DNA of 64,000 nucleotides from assembly GCF_041734735.1 (NCBI RefSeq), contig NC_134879.1, positions 5,511,503 to 5,575,502 of the forward strand. Reading direction: 5' to 3'. The stretch is from Babylonia areolata. Taxonomy: Eukaryota > Mollusca > Gastropoda > Neogastropoda > Buccinidae. The notes under the pieces are model-generated. The model worked only from the letters and a program-made list of their open reading frames with translations. It was not told where the DNA came from and did not search any database. Positions 12,001 to 22,108 of this stretch are shown here, in pieces (the stretch's first letter is position 1; the number at the start of each line of letters is the position of its first letter). Position numbers and translations under genes: made by a program.

Positions 12001-12772
12001 CAGATTTCCTTCGACACTCTTTGTAAATAGCAGGCTGAACAAGAACAATTAAAACAAGAGTGTTAAAAGGTACCTGTCACTTCTCCCCATGGCAAGAATC
12101 ATCATCATGATGTCTTTTCACTCATGTATTTTCCAAACAGCTAAAAGTGGTTTGATTACACATACTTAACTGTGACCCACTAGTGCAGACTCTGGCAGGG
12201 GTCTGACATTCCTGTCCTGTGCAAACTACTATCCGCCTATGCGGAGAAAACCAAAGTAGCTGCAGCCGATAACCTCCCGGAAGTAGGTAACCTCCCCTTT
12301 GTCCCCCTGACTAGCACCCTCTTTTTCCGGCAGCCATTATGACTCCTGTTCCTGTGCTCTTCATACGGCTAAGTTTTTTTTTCCCTATTTTCTGTCTGTC
12401 GATTCTCTGGCGTTCTTGTTTTTTGTCAAATTACAAAGTGGATTTGGGGGATATGTGCAAAAGAAAAAGTACTTTATTTTACAGATTATTGAGATCCTGG
12501 CCATCAACAGTCGTCTAACACGTGACCGACAGTTACTGGCAAAGGAAGTGGAGTTCTTGCGCAACCAGCTCAGCCGCATCAACACAACAGAGGTCATTCG
12601 TCTCAACTCATCATCCAAACCCTTGGTGGATGATATACTCAATGCTCTCACCAAAGAAGAGAGAGATGGCAGTCCTCTGATTCCTGCTCTAAAATTGAGA
12701 GAGCTGACAAAAACACCGGCAGAGCTTGAAGATGACACTGAGGCCAAGGAAGACTTGGAAGAGGATGCATAA
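2100..12772 (+). CDS. SDCCAG8: SDCCAG8, centrosomal coiled-coil protein, 3' part (11 coding exons, partial)
   Basis: Coding exons: 2100-2164, 2703-2855, 3343-3481, 3873-4025, 5284-5418, 7739-7855, 8427-8555, 9658-9790, 10531-10648, 11295-11469, 12485-12772 (stop TAA). All junctions are GT/AG and phases agree, giving 1605 nt, or 534 residues plus stop; the N-terminal part lies upstream of the window. The protein is almost entirely charged coiled coil. Diagnostic matches to the remembered vertebrate SDCCAG8 are KERDDM...QREEELYQQVKR, KEECLHLT, RQNKLILKLREECKRQ, SQNTKLTNE and LEEQTDQHGRVHNKM. SDCCAG8 (CCCAP/NPHP10) acts at centrosomes and ciliary basal bodies, and its loss causes ciliopathy in humans. 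After the shared EVEFLRNQL, this protein adds about 65 residues rich in acidic side chains (ending EDLEEDA) that the human protein lacks. Introns hold several tandem arrays and SINEs, listed separately. Confidence 0.92.
2208..2235. repeat. (TG)n microsatellite
   Basis: Pure TG dinucleotide run in the intron after the first SDCCAG8 exon of the window. A longer one lies at about 5950-5996 in the intron after exon 5284-5418. Confidence 0.95.
3482..3725 (+). repeat. Three tandem units starting at a SDCCAG8 donor site
   Basis: Immediately after exon 3343-3481, three units of roughly 85 bp follow each other. Their starts can be aligned: GTAAGTACATCTGCTCTG (3482), GTACAGCTGCACTGCAG (about 3568) and ATACAACTGCACGGCAG (about 3653). 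Each continues with a shared block built around AGTAACAGGGGAATG and AATAAGTA. The first unit includes the genuine 5' splice site. Exon bases themselves are not clearly copied. Confidence 0.75.
4026..5190 (+). repeat. Tandem array of about 15 copies of an exon 3' edge plus donor site
   Basis: The exon 3873-4025 ends ATCGATGACTTGAACAAAAAG then GT. Downstream, this edge plus about 50 bp of intron (GTAGGAAAATTAGC, CATGTGTGT, TTTGCCATCATAT, TGTACCATAT) recurs about 15 times with a period of 71-77 bp. Copies of the GATGACTTGAACAAAAAGGT core lie near 4083, 4157, 4232, 4309, 4389, 4464, 4540, 4614, 4691, 4764, 4837, 4909, 4978, 5056 and (worn) 5128. Many keep a GT at the donor position and can still encode IDDLN(K/R)K. 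The array belongs to the intron, because the true next exon starts at 5284. Confidence 0.93.
6084..6430 (+). repeat. Six tandem units resembling a 3' splice-site region
   Basis: Units of about 60-70 bp share GTAGAATGTTCTGG(TC)(AC)TGATGCTT followed by a pyrimidine run and TAG (TTTCACTTTTAG and variants, TAG at about 6108, 6165, 6232, 6294, 6352 and 6422). The true acceptor of exon 7739-7855 is preceded by a similar block (about 7695-7738: GTTCTGGCTTGATGCTGTG, ending GTGCAG). The genuine acceptor region therefore looks like the last, displaced unit, with two SINEs between. Exon bases are not clearly included. Confidence 0.7.
6939..7060 (+). mobile_element. SINE family C, 3' part
   Basis: A fragment ending with the family C tail: GGTCAGGCATCTGCTT, GCAGATGTGGTGTAG, TATATGGATTTGTCC, CCTCCTTGAG, then ACTGATACTGATACT. 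The same tail recurs at about 9300-9597, 45796-45922, 47175-47250, 56975-57096 and 57265-57364. It lies just upstream of a family A SINE. Confidence 0.8.
7151..7690 (+). mobile_element. SINE family A, full-length copy with tRNA-like head
   Basis: The head has pol III box-like motifs, CAGCCGAGTGGTTAAAGCG (A box) and GGGTTCAAAATCCC (B box), as in Leu/Ser-type tRNA-derived SINEs. The body contains GATCTCCCAGGTCAACAT, CCAGCATGCACACCC and GAGTATGGCTGCC. The 3' end, GTAAAGCGCTTAGAGCTTGG then TATATAAGTATC, resembles the 3' tails of CR1/L2-like LINEs, which probably mobilised it. Its end is about 48 bp from the acceptor of SDCCAG8 exon 7739-7855. Other copies: 41011-41388 and 54235-54600 (minus), 62001-62540 (plus) and a tail at 60687-60830. 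Confidence 0.88.
8946..9080 (-). mobile_element. SINE family B, 3' part (minus strand)
   Basis: It reads TTGTCACAACAGATTTGTCT then CTCCAGGGAGAGC and a CTGCAAG end, the reverse complement of the 3' half of the family B copies at 53021-53416 and 61266-61710. It abuts the family C copy that follows. Confidence 0.7.
9092..9597 (+). mobile_element. SINE family C with a triplicated tail
   Basis: The core (GCAGCATGCTTCTGCGGCAC, CCCATGGTAACA, ATCCACTCTGATAGG) is followed by the GGTCAGGCATCTGCC tail. That tail occurs three times in tandem with a period of about 100 bp (about 9300-9398, 9399-9501, 9502-9597). The last unit stops about 60 bp before the acceptor of SDCCAG8 exon 9658-9790. Confidence 0.82.
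12165..12365. repeat. Possible dispersed repeat before the last SDCCAG8 exon
   Basis: A GC-richer block (GCAGACTCTGGCAGGGG, GTAGCTGCAGCCGATAACC, CCCGGAAGTAGGTAACC) in an otherwise AT-rich intron. Its composition and self-similar AACCTCCC motifs look like a dispersed repeat. There is no second copy in this window, so the call is weak. Confidence 0.3.
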
Positions 12773-13086
12773 AAAAAATGACCTTGAAACAAAAGCTGCT
12801 TTGTTTGGTAGAGGACAGAATCTGAAACTGACTGCAAACATTTCTAAAAGCATTGTGCGAAAAAAAACACAGGCACACACCACAAAATATAAAGCATCAC
12901 TTTTTGATTAATGAACAGTGCAGATAAAAACAGATTTTCAGCAAAAAGTCAATGTCGTCTTTAACCAGAAACATTAGCAAGATGCAGAAAGAAAATATCT
13001 TAACAGTTACCATGGTACCTGGTAAACTGTTATGAGAATGACATATTATAAGTCCACCCACAGTTTACCAGGTGATGTACTAACTG

Positions 13087-13092
13087 AATAAA
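13087..13092 (+). terminator. Likely polyadenylation signal of SDCCAG8
   Basis: AATAAA lies 315 bp after the stop codon and is followed by a GT/T-rich stretch at about 13098-13135 (TTTCTTTTGTGTCTTG), as expected for a cleavage site near 13105-13115. Weaker signals (ATTAAA near 13181, AATAAA near 13444) could serve as alternatives. Confidence 0.6.
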
Positions 13093-13129
13093 TTAAATTG
13101 TTTCTTTTGTGTCTTGTTAGTGTTTCTGT

Positions 13130-13668
13130 TTGGAGATTATTTTATAAACTGAAATGTCACATGTCTGTTCTGTATTATCCATTAAAAATCATCACTTTAC
13201 ACTGTGTGGAGTGTGTATGTGTTGAATGCTTAGAAATGTTAAAATAATTAAAGTATGTTGAAGATGTTATGTTGCTTTTAAAAGAGGCATTGAGAGGAAG
13301 GCAGAATTTTGGTAATTTAGTTATTTATTAAAATGAGAGTAAATGGGCATTTGCCCAGAAACATTTAAGTTTTTTCTGACTCTACCATTCAGCTCGGAAA
13401 TTTTGATCCATTGGAGTTGAGGTGTTTGTTGTTTTTTTTCGTCAAATAAATTTCTGCCTTTACACTTCCACCCAGAAAGTCAGTTATAAATAATAAAGTT
13501 GTCAAGAGGTGTACAGGAAATATATAACTAGTTTCATTTTACAGCAGCTGTATTGTAGTATGTATAAAATAGTTGCAGATACTGAATGAGCAAATGTATA
13601 TCTAAAGACCAAGCAAGAAAAGTTAAATGTGATAAATCACTCATTTTGCCTGTGATATGGTGAGTTTT

Positions 13669-13704
<36 letters not shown>

Positions 13705-16200
13705 GAATGGATGTATTTTATGTGTTTTTATTTTCTTTTGTGATTATTTATTTGTGTCTTTTTTGGAATTTCACATGTAGATATCTGCAAAAAGATCATG
13801 TACAGATTGTGCTAAAATGTCATGTCATGTATGCTGGAAATCAGACCACTATTAAATACTTTTCAATGTCTATCTTCTCTTCTTCTTGTTGCTGGTGGTG
13901 GTGTTGTTGTTGTGTGTGTGTGTTTTTTAACATACCTGACATTTATTGTTGTGTAATTGTTTCATAACTAGACTTTTCTCTATATTCTGGCATTAGAACA
14001 GTGTGCACATGATGAATAGGAAGTGTGCGTTAACTTGTATTACTGCTAATTATAGCCATCTTAGGGTGTCCCTATAAGGTATTAACAAGGTTTTTTTGCT
14101 CCTGTCACCCAGAAAAGGATTCATAGCCTTAATGAAGGAGTCTATACCTTCTGTTTCAGAGTGAGTTCAGATTTTTGGTATGTGGTTAGATTTGAGATAC
14201 CTGCAGCTAACTTGAACTTAGTAGCAAAACATTTTTTTAATTACACATACTCTGATGTAGGTAGTGAACTGCCTATACAAAGAAGCATTCAGATGGAACT
14301 GTTGTGTTTCTAGACAGATTGAAATGTGCATGCGGACAAGGTATATGTTATTTAACCTTTCACACACACACACACACACACACACCATGTCTTGCAGAGT
14401 CATGTTTGCAGTTCATATACCTGCTATGCTTCGTACATGCACAGCAGCAGAGTAACAGAGAGTCAGACAAATGTAATAGAACAACCTACAAACAGAAAGC
14501 CCACTCCAGCTGCCATGAAGTTAATCAACATTTTCTGTAAGCTTTTCTTGTGCTAAGACTTCTGTTCTCATGTGAAGAGAGCAAGGTAACATCACTCAGA
14601 CAGCACTTCACTGGACACCAGACAGTAGGCGCAAGAGAGGGAGGTTAAGGAACACCTGGTGCAGAACCTTCGAAGAACTCAAGACCCTGAAGCATACCTG
14701 GTATACCATTCAGAGACTGGACCAAAGCAGACAACAGTGGCAGTACTTTGATGGTGTAATGGGCAGTGAGCATCCACATTTTCCCTAAGTCCACAATCTC
14801 AATGCACAGCACATGGCCCTATCATCCTGAGCATGTTGGCAGAGTCTGGAGCAAAACATTTCAGAAGCTAACTAAAATGCAACACAAAAATATCAGAAAA
14901 ACAAAGTACATTTAGTTATATTACTGTTGTACACAGAAGCCTGAAATTTACATCCATGCAGTCCGTGCTGTTGGGAAATACATCAGAACACACACACGCA
15001 CACGTACATGAAAAAATACAGATTTGTTCCAGATTTACATGCATGGATTGTACAACTAACCTACAAAAAAAATATTCCCACCGCAACTTCCATCCCTCTC
15101 TCCTGGCCCCACCCAGAACAACTATTATTTTGGTATGTTTGCTGATTCATGGGCAGAAACTAAATGCCATAGTAAATGTTAAAAGTGATGGATATTTTGA
15201 CATTGGTTTAAACTGACGAATAAAACGATCTTGGTGTATTTCCTTGTTTTATGAACTTTCACCAACTGTGTGAAAACTGCATCAGTATCAGTAGCTGCAT
15301 GCAGTGATGCACACTTGCAAGTCCAAGAACATATCCAAGTCAGAAGTGACTTTGGTCAAAGGTCACACAAGACATGCTGTTTATAGCTATCTTTCAAAGC
15401 AAGCTTGTCTAGATATCAAAGTCTCACTGCAGATATTGGCATTAATCTCTTTGCCCATGCAAATTGTAATTTCTGATATGTTGGGGGCCATTTTTATTTA
15501 AGATTAACAATTGATACAGAAAACCTTATCAAAATATTATATTGAAATTACTCAAGGTCAGTCATGAGTGTTCCAACACAGTTGTGTTTTTTTGTTTTGT
15601 TTTTCTTGTGAACCCGAGTTTTGTGAAATGTAATGATATACACAGATGAAGTGGTGTTGCAAGGTGGATCGAACAGACAGATAGATCTTGCAGTCAAACC
15701 CCACCAGATCAAGGCATATCACTATGTGATGTTTCAGCCCCTGACCATTTCTTCATCAGTGCTGAGCAACGTGAAGAGGACTGGGACCATCTTTAGTTAT
15801 GTTTTTAAACAATGTCGCTCAAATCTCCTTAAAAAAAAAAGAAAAGAAAAAAAGACCCGTACGTGTTGTCCTCAATTTTTCATCTTTTTTTCTTCTCATG
15901 CATGTGTTTACTTCGAGGGAATGATAATCAAGTCCCACGGACAGTAGGCTAGGCCTACAATATATGATACGTACGTGACTCAAAATATTAAATCTTGGTG
16001 TATTTATTTGTACCACAAGAAAGAGAGCTTGATCAACTCATGGTATTACTCCGACTGAGAATCAAGTTCTAGATCTAAATTAAAATTTAACAAAAAAAAT
16101 TCTTTATTCTGTCACTTCCATTGTCATCTGTTTGCCAAACAAATTCCCAATATCCTCAGCCGATACTTTGTGTATGTGTGTGTGATGCGGAATAAGCAGG
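13130..16200. other. Intergenic region between SDCCAG8 and the Speedy gene
   Basis: No coding region is supported here. It contains a T run (about 13672-13702), a (CA)n tract (about 14361-14384) and a LINE stub (14597-14775). A block at 15640-15790 (GTCAAACCCCACCAGATC, CAGCCCCTGACC) has no partner in the window. Short open frames in this stretch have no recognisable product. Confidence 0.7.
14597..14775 (+). mobile_element. LINE remnant, RT C-terminus only
   Basis: The plus-strand translation contains the worn signature of LINE C-termini: TSLRQHFTGHQ, then RKRGRLRNTWCRTFEELK and HTWYTIQRLDQSRQQW, resembling the common GRPKxTWRRTxExE...W...LAQDRxxW pattern. It is short, needs a frame change to follow, and is surely dead. 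Confidence 0.7.
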
Positions 16201-16711
16201 GTGCATTTATTTGGCTTTTCGGAATGCAGACTTTGGCCAACAGAGGGCGTTTTGCATCAGATCGAGCAGACGATCACAGCTGACGTGTCGCTGTGGGGGA
16301 GGGATTGGGGTCGTGCTGGTCACCGCTGTCTTCCTGTTGACAGGCAGTTTAGGGCTTCTTTTTACTAAAGGTTGTCTTTTTTGTTCTTGTTACGGCAATT
16401 TGAAACTGATCTTTTTCTTTCACACGAAGCGACCTGACTCATCGACATAGAGATCTGGATCTAGATGCTACGTCGGTGGGATTTTTTTTTCCCGGTGCTC
16501 CGTTCTCGTGTTGACATCCATGTTTCATAATTTATACATATACATTTTTTAATCAAGTCGTGCTAGTATCTCTACTGTTTTTACTGACTCCTGGTTGAAA
16601 TAAAAATCCATGTATGCAGATATACATTCAATATTTAGGGTATTGACTGGAAGACAGGAACTAGCGCGGAGGAACTGATCAGAGTGGGAGCAGCTGATTG
16701 CTAAGGCTATC

Positions 16712-17812
16712 ATGTCCATTGACTTATCCGGATGGGAATCTTTACCCGCTGAAGAAGAAACTGTATTTTCAAATTCACCAGACAGTTTTGTAGGTCGAGC
16801 ACATCTTTTTGATGAGACAACGCAACGGAAGCGACATCATGAGAAACAACCAAAACCGAGGTTTAAGCGTTTTGAAAGTTTGCAGTCGCCACCCAAAAAA
16901 AGAAAACACTGTGTTTCCAGATCACCCAACCAGGTTCCACTAAATATGTCACTGGACTGCTTCTTTCATTCAACACCAAAGAAATCAGGTAGATCCCAAG
17001 TAAAACGAACAACCTTTTGGCAAAAGAAGAAACCAAGTGACTCCTGTTTTGTGGTAAAATCAAAAGAGATGAAGATGTTTTTCAAACTGACTGGTAAGTT
17101 CCAATTTGATAACATAATTTTTATACATGTATGACAGTTTTAAGTTTAGATCTGTTAGCTGTCAAACCTGACCTTGGGTGGGGGGGGGGGGGGGGGGGAA
17201 TTTGACATAAATACATTTATTTAGCTTACATTTGCAGAATCAACACTTGGCTTATATCACAGATTGACATAAGTTTACATTTGGGCCAACAGCAAAGTGA
17301 GAGCTGTATTATCAGTGGTTTCTCCAGTCAATGGGAAATCATTTACAGCTTAGTCTTTTGTGAAGGACTATGACACTGGCTCTTAGTGCTGCAGCCTTGT
17401 GGGCTGGTTGGCCTTTGGGAACCATCCCAACACCGACTGTCCAAAAACCCTCTTGGCCAAGAGAGTGGGGATGTAACTTGGGCAAGACACTCTCCACTAT
17501 TGTCAAATTCTAGCCCAAATAGTTGGAACAGCAGTTGCCTCCTCTGCAGTTCTGATGGTCATAGTTGGACACTACTATCATATATATATATATTTGCAGA
17601 ATAGGAAATTGTGAGGTCTTTGATATGAATTTCCATGTGGTAAGTGGTAATACTTATTTACTTACCCGAGGTGCTGAGATGGATGCATTGAGTCAGTGAG
17701 AGTGATACACAGGTAAAAGAATTTAGAGCGAACGAAACATGCAAACAGAAATCTTGGATCAGTTTCACCACCTCAAAAGTAAAAAGACCAAAACATCAGA
17801 ATATTTCCATCA

Positions 17813-17850
<38 letters not shown>

Positions 17851-20800
17851 GTTGGTTTGTTTCTCGATCTGTTTTTCTTTAACTTTGCATCCACAAAATT
17901 ACCATTGATTAGGACCAAATTTTCAACCCTCCATAAACCAACCAGTTTCTATAGCTGATGCTAAAAAATATGAAATGAACAGACAGAAATCCTGAACTGG
18001 TTGAAGCAAACTAGAAAAGTTGTTCACAAGGTTATACACAATAAGTGGTGATCATTGAAGTAATGGGTAGTTGAACTAGCATAAAAAGGCACCAAAAAAG
18101 CGCTGAGGAGTAGGATGTTCTGACCCAGAAAAAAACATAAGAAATTAGCTTTAACACAAATATGTAACTCCAAAAACAAAACTAACAACTTTTGCCTAAA
18201 AGTATAATTCCAAAAATCTAACACAGTAACAGCAATAGTTTTCCATGACCACATGGTAAGACCACTTGGCAGAATGGAAAATTTCTGATAAAGCTCATGT
18301 CTTCCATCCAATAATTTTATTTTCATCAAAATTTGTACAGTAACTGGCCATGATGACAGGAAATGATTAAAAAAAATATATATATTAATTTTTTTTTTTT
18401 TAACCAGGTTTGATACAATGATCAGTTACATACCCTATTGAGTCAAGGTCAGGTGTCAAGGTTCAAGGTCATAACCTGCTGTTACGGGGTGGGGGGAATG
18501 CAAAAGTATGATGGAGCTCAGGCTTTTATATTGCCTGTCTTTACTCAAGCCACAACAATGGCAGTGAAACAACCAAATCATGTCATGGCTTTACACTTAC
18601 AGCCACACTGGCGGGTGTATTCAGATTATCATTGACCCCATATTTGCATGTGAACTTGGAACCATTTGCTGTTTGGGACCTATATACATGTGTTATTATT
18701 TCTTGGGTTTATGTTCTTAAACCATGCGTGTTCTGATCACGGGGAACAAATTAAGCTTGTTGAATGCTGAAAACTGTCTTCTTTTTTTTCTTTTTTTTTT
18801 CTTTTTTTTCTTTTTTTATTGTGTTGGCTGGTATCTGCTGCAAATATGAGAATGATATGTAGCCCGAGACCATACAGTGTATTTGCATTGGTTGTGGTTT
18901 AAACTTGAAAAATCAACCTTTTCTTTCAAAGGTATTTTTGCCACTGTGACATAGCACTTTTAGCAATACAAATTGTTTTGTTTCATGTGCTTGTTTTTCA
19001 AGCATGCAAGATTGTTGTACAAAATGTTGTGCGCTGTGAAGCTCAAAGAGATTTTCATAAATATTTCAATACTGTTACAGGTGTTAGAGGTTCCAGTTCA
19101 GTTCACTCACTCAGTGGTAAACCAGTAATTACTATTTGCTTCAGAGGATGCTGTGATCAGTCAGTTCCTGAGTCACGACAGCTGTTGTAAAGTTGCTGAC
19201 AAAGTAAGTACCAGCAGAACACATAATGCTCACAATAGTTAGTCATAGTTACAGGTACAGGGACTACAGGAAATTTTCCTTCTTTCCCCGCATTACCACT
19301 ACCAGGGAGTACAACAAGCTTCCACCAGAGGCAATATCAGCCTCGGCAGAGAGCCTCCAATCCTACTTCTTACCCCCCCCCACAGATATGACCTCTACAA
19401 TTAATGGGCATATATACTATATAGATTAAAATTCAAAGATTGCAATTAGATTAAGCAAGAACAATGCATGCATTATTTTAAAAATGACAGGAAAATTGAC
19501 ATACAAATTAAATATTGATAAAGTTTGCAATACTTTTTATCACTTCTTTTCTTTATATTCTAAATGGTTTATCCTAGTTGTATGCATGATCAGTTGCCAA
19601 TATACATTGTAAGAAATTGTAATAGTCATTTGATAAAAAAAAACAAAAAAACCCAACATATTTTCATGTGGAAATATTGATGTGTGCAGTATCTGCTTGC
19701 CATGGTTTTTGCCTACTTTAAAAGGGCAAATCTGTCCATGTGGGAATACACAAGAATGAACTTCTTCATTGCACTGTGAGTACTTTTTTTTTTTTTTTTT
19801 AAATACAAGTAAAATAAACATAAGAAAAAATCAGAAGTTAACAAGGCAAATACATGTTCCCACGGTTTGTGTAAACATTTACAGAATAGATCTTAGTTAC
19901 CTTGATCAAAAGAAACTAAGTACGGAGATCCGAGAAGGAAACTAAATGGTAATGGGATGATTAAATATTCAGATATTAAATGAGAGGCACTGCCTTCTGT
20001 AGGAATGCTTGACATGTCATACTTACTAATTTAATCATACAAATTATTGCAGTGATAGAAAAATACTATTGACAACAACAAAAGATCAACTCAAATCACA
20101 GCTTCATTATTATGGCAAGATGTGATCCGTGCTGTCAGTGTTATGGAACTTGGTTCAGTGATTGGTTATACTTAATAGTCAGAACATTAATACTTTTGCA
20201 AGTTAAGTTTATTGGGCAAGGTCACAGTAGTGTGCAGTAGTAGTGTGTCTTCTTGCAAGATCTGATTTTCAGTGTCTTTTTGTATTGTGTTTGATGAAGT
20301 GGGTATCACACCTGAGTCTGGAAGGCCTTGCTGCTCTTGTTTCCATTTTTTGCCTGTACATTTATACATCATAATTCTTACATATTTGGATTTAAAGTTC
20401 AAGCTTGATGCGTGTTTTGTCTGGTTTGCGTATACATCAACAATAAATAACAACAAACATCAAATACAGACTTTACTGATAATTAGTTTGCAAGGGACTT
20501 GTCTAAGACACCAAAAATCAAACACAGATGCTATTGATAATTAGTTTATAATGGAAATTTGTCTGATTCCAAAATTTTTAATGTATATCCATATCTAAAA
20601 ATAGTAATAATAAAAAGCAACAACTGTACAATTGTGCATAGGTCTACAGACACAAGTACACTACAATAAGAGCTTGGACTTCTTTTCATCAAAAGTATAT
20701 AATATGTGATGAATAAGCTTCTTTGTGTTGAGCCACATGGATTTTTTTGCACGTTGACACCTGGAGTATACTGATAGTTTGAAATATATTGGAAATGGAG

Positions 20801-21380
20801 CTAAAGACATGACACAATGAATAATTGAATTTGGAAGCAAATTGAAATAGAAGATATTTTTAAAATGATGTAGGTACTTGGCGAACGATGTGGAAGAAGA
20901 TGAGGAGGAGCTAAAATATGAAATTTTCCCTTGGGCACTGGGCAAGAAGTGGAAAGACAAGTACCCCCAGTTTCTCAAGAAACGGGATAAACTGCTGCGA
21001 CTCATTGATTACAAAGCCATTGTCAGTCGACGCTGCTCAGATGAGGTTAGCTGTGAACTAATGTTTTTATGAATGCCTTTGAGGTATTGTAAGTGTATGA
21101 GTGCCTTTGAGTGCTGAATAATGTTTAGTTTAAAATTTTCTTTTTCTCCCCATTAGTGTGTCTACATAAATGTTTGTCTCTGTCAGTTTTCTCACTCCTT
21201 CACTCCCTGTTGTCTATGTCATGAATTTAGAATAAATGTGGTGCTGCCAGTAATGTATTAATGCATCAAATCATACCATAGTACCAGCATATGTCATGGA
21301 TTATAACAATAGAAGACTTGACCTGAAAAATGAACATGTAGCATCTTCTGCAAGTGCAAGTATTTTACAACTAGCTGCTG

Positions 21381-21428
<48 letters not shown>

Positions 21429-21962
21429 CACTTCCCACTCAAACTCCAGGAATGTGAGACCTATGTGTAAATGCACTTTTTCATTTCATTTGAAAAGCAG
21501 AACTAAACAAAAGAAACCGTGTGTCTGTCAGTTGAGCGTGACTGCCACAGAAACTGATGAAATTGGCGTAGTACATTTATCGTCTAGCTTTTGTAAGATT
21601 CATCCTGTTTTCTTATCGTATACAGGCAACATCTTTTGAAAAGCGTTAGAGGCCATTCCTGAAATCTGCGCAAATTTTGGGGGAAAATGGGGTTAGGGGA
21701 GAGACTTAGGTGTGATGTTGCAGACATCGGCTGCTCCAATGCATTCGCCAATGTGTTTGACCAAATTTGGGAAAAAAACTACCCCATCTTTCTTATTTTC
21801 ACCCATCCCAATAAAAAACAAAGGCCTACTTCCCTTCTATCTTGGTCTAACATGACAAACACTTTGCCAAAGATTACTTATTTTAGATCAGAGAGTCAGT
21901 TAATGAGTTAGGTCGTTTTGATCAAATTCAGAGATTCTTGTCACAACGAGCATGTTTTTGAA

Positions 21963-21994
<32 letters not shown>

Positions 21995-22073
21995 AACAAG
22001 ATTCACTCCTGTGTTTGAGAGTGTTCCAGTGTACTGATGTATGTGTTCCACACATAGCATAATTTTGTCTGGG

Positions 22074-22108
<35 letters not shown>

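Noticed and set aside
15633-15947. 104-codon ORF between SDCCAG8 and the Speedy gene
   Set aside because: It runs through an A-rich low-complexity tract and has no family resemblance. Probably chance or part of an unknown repeat.
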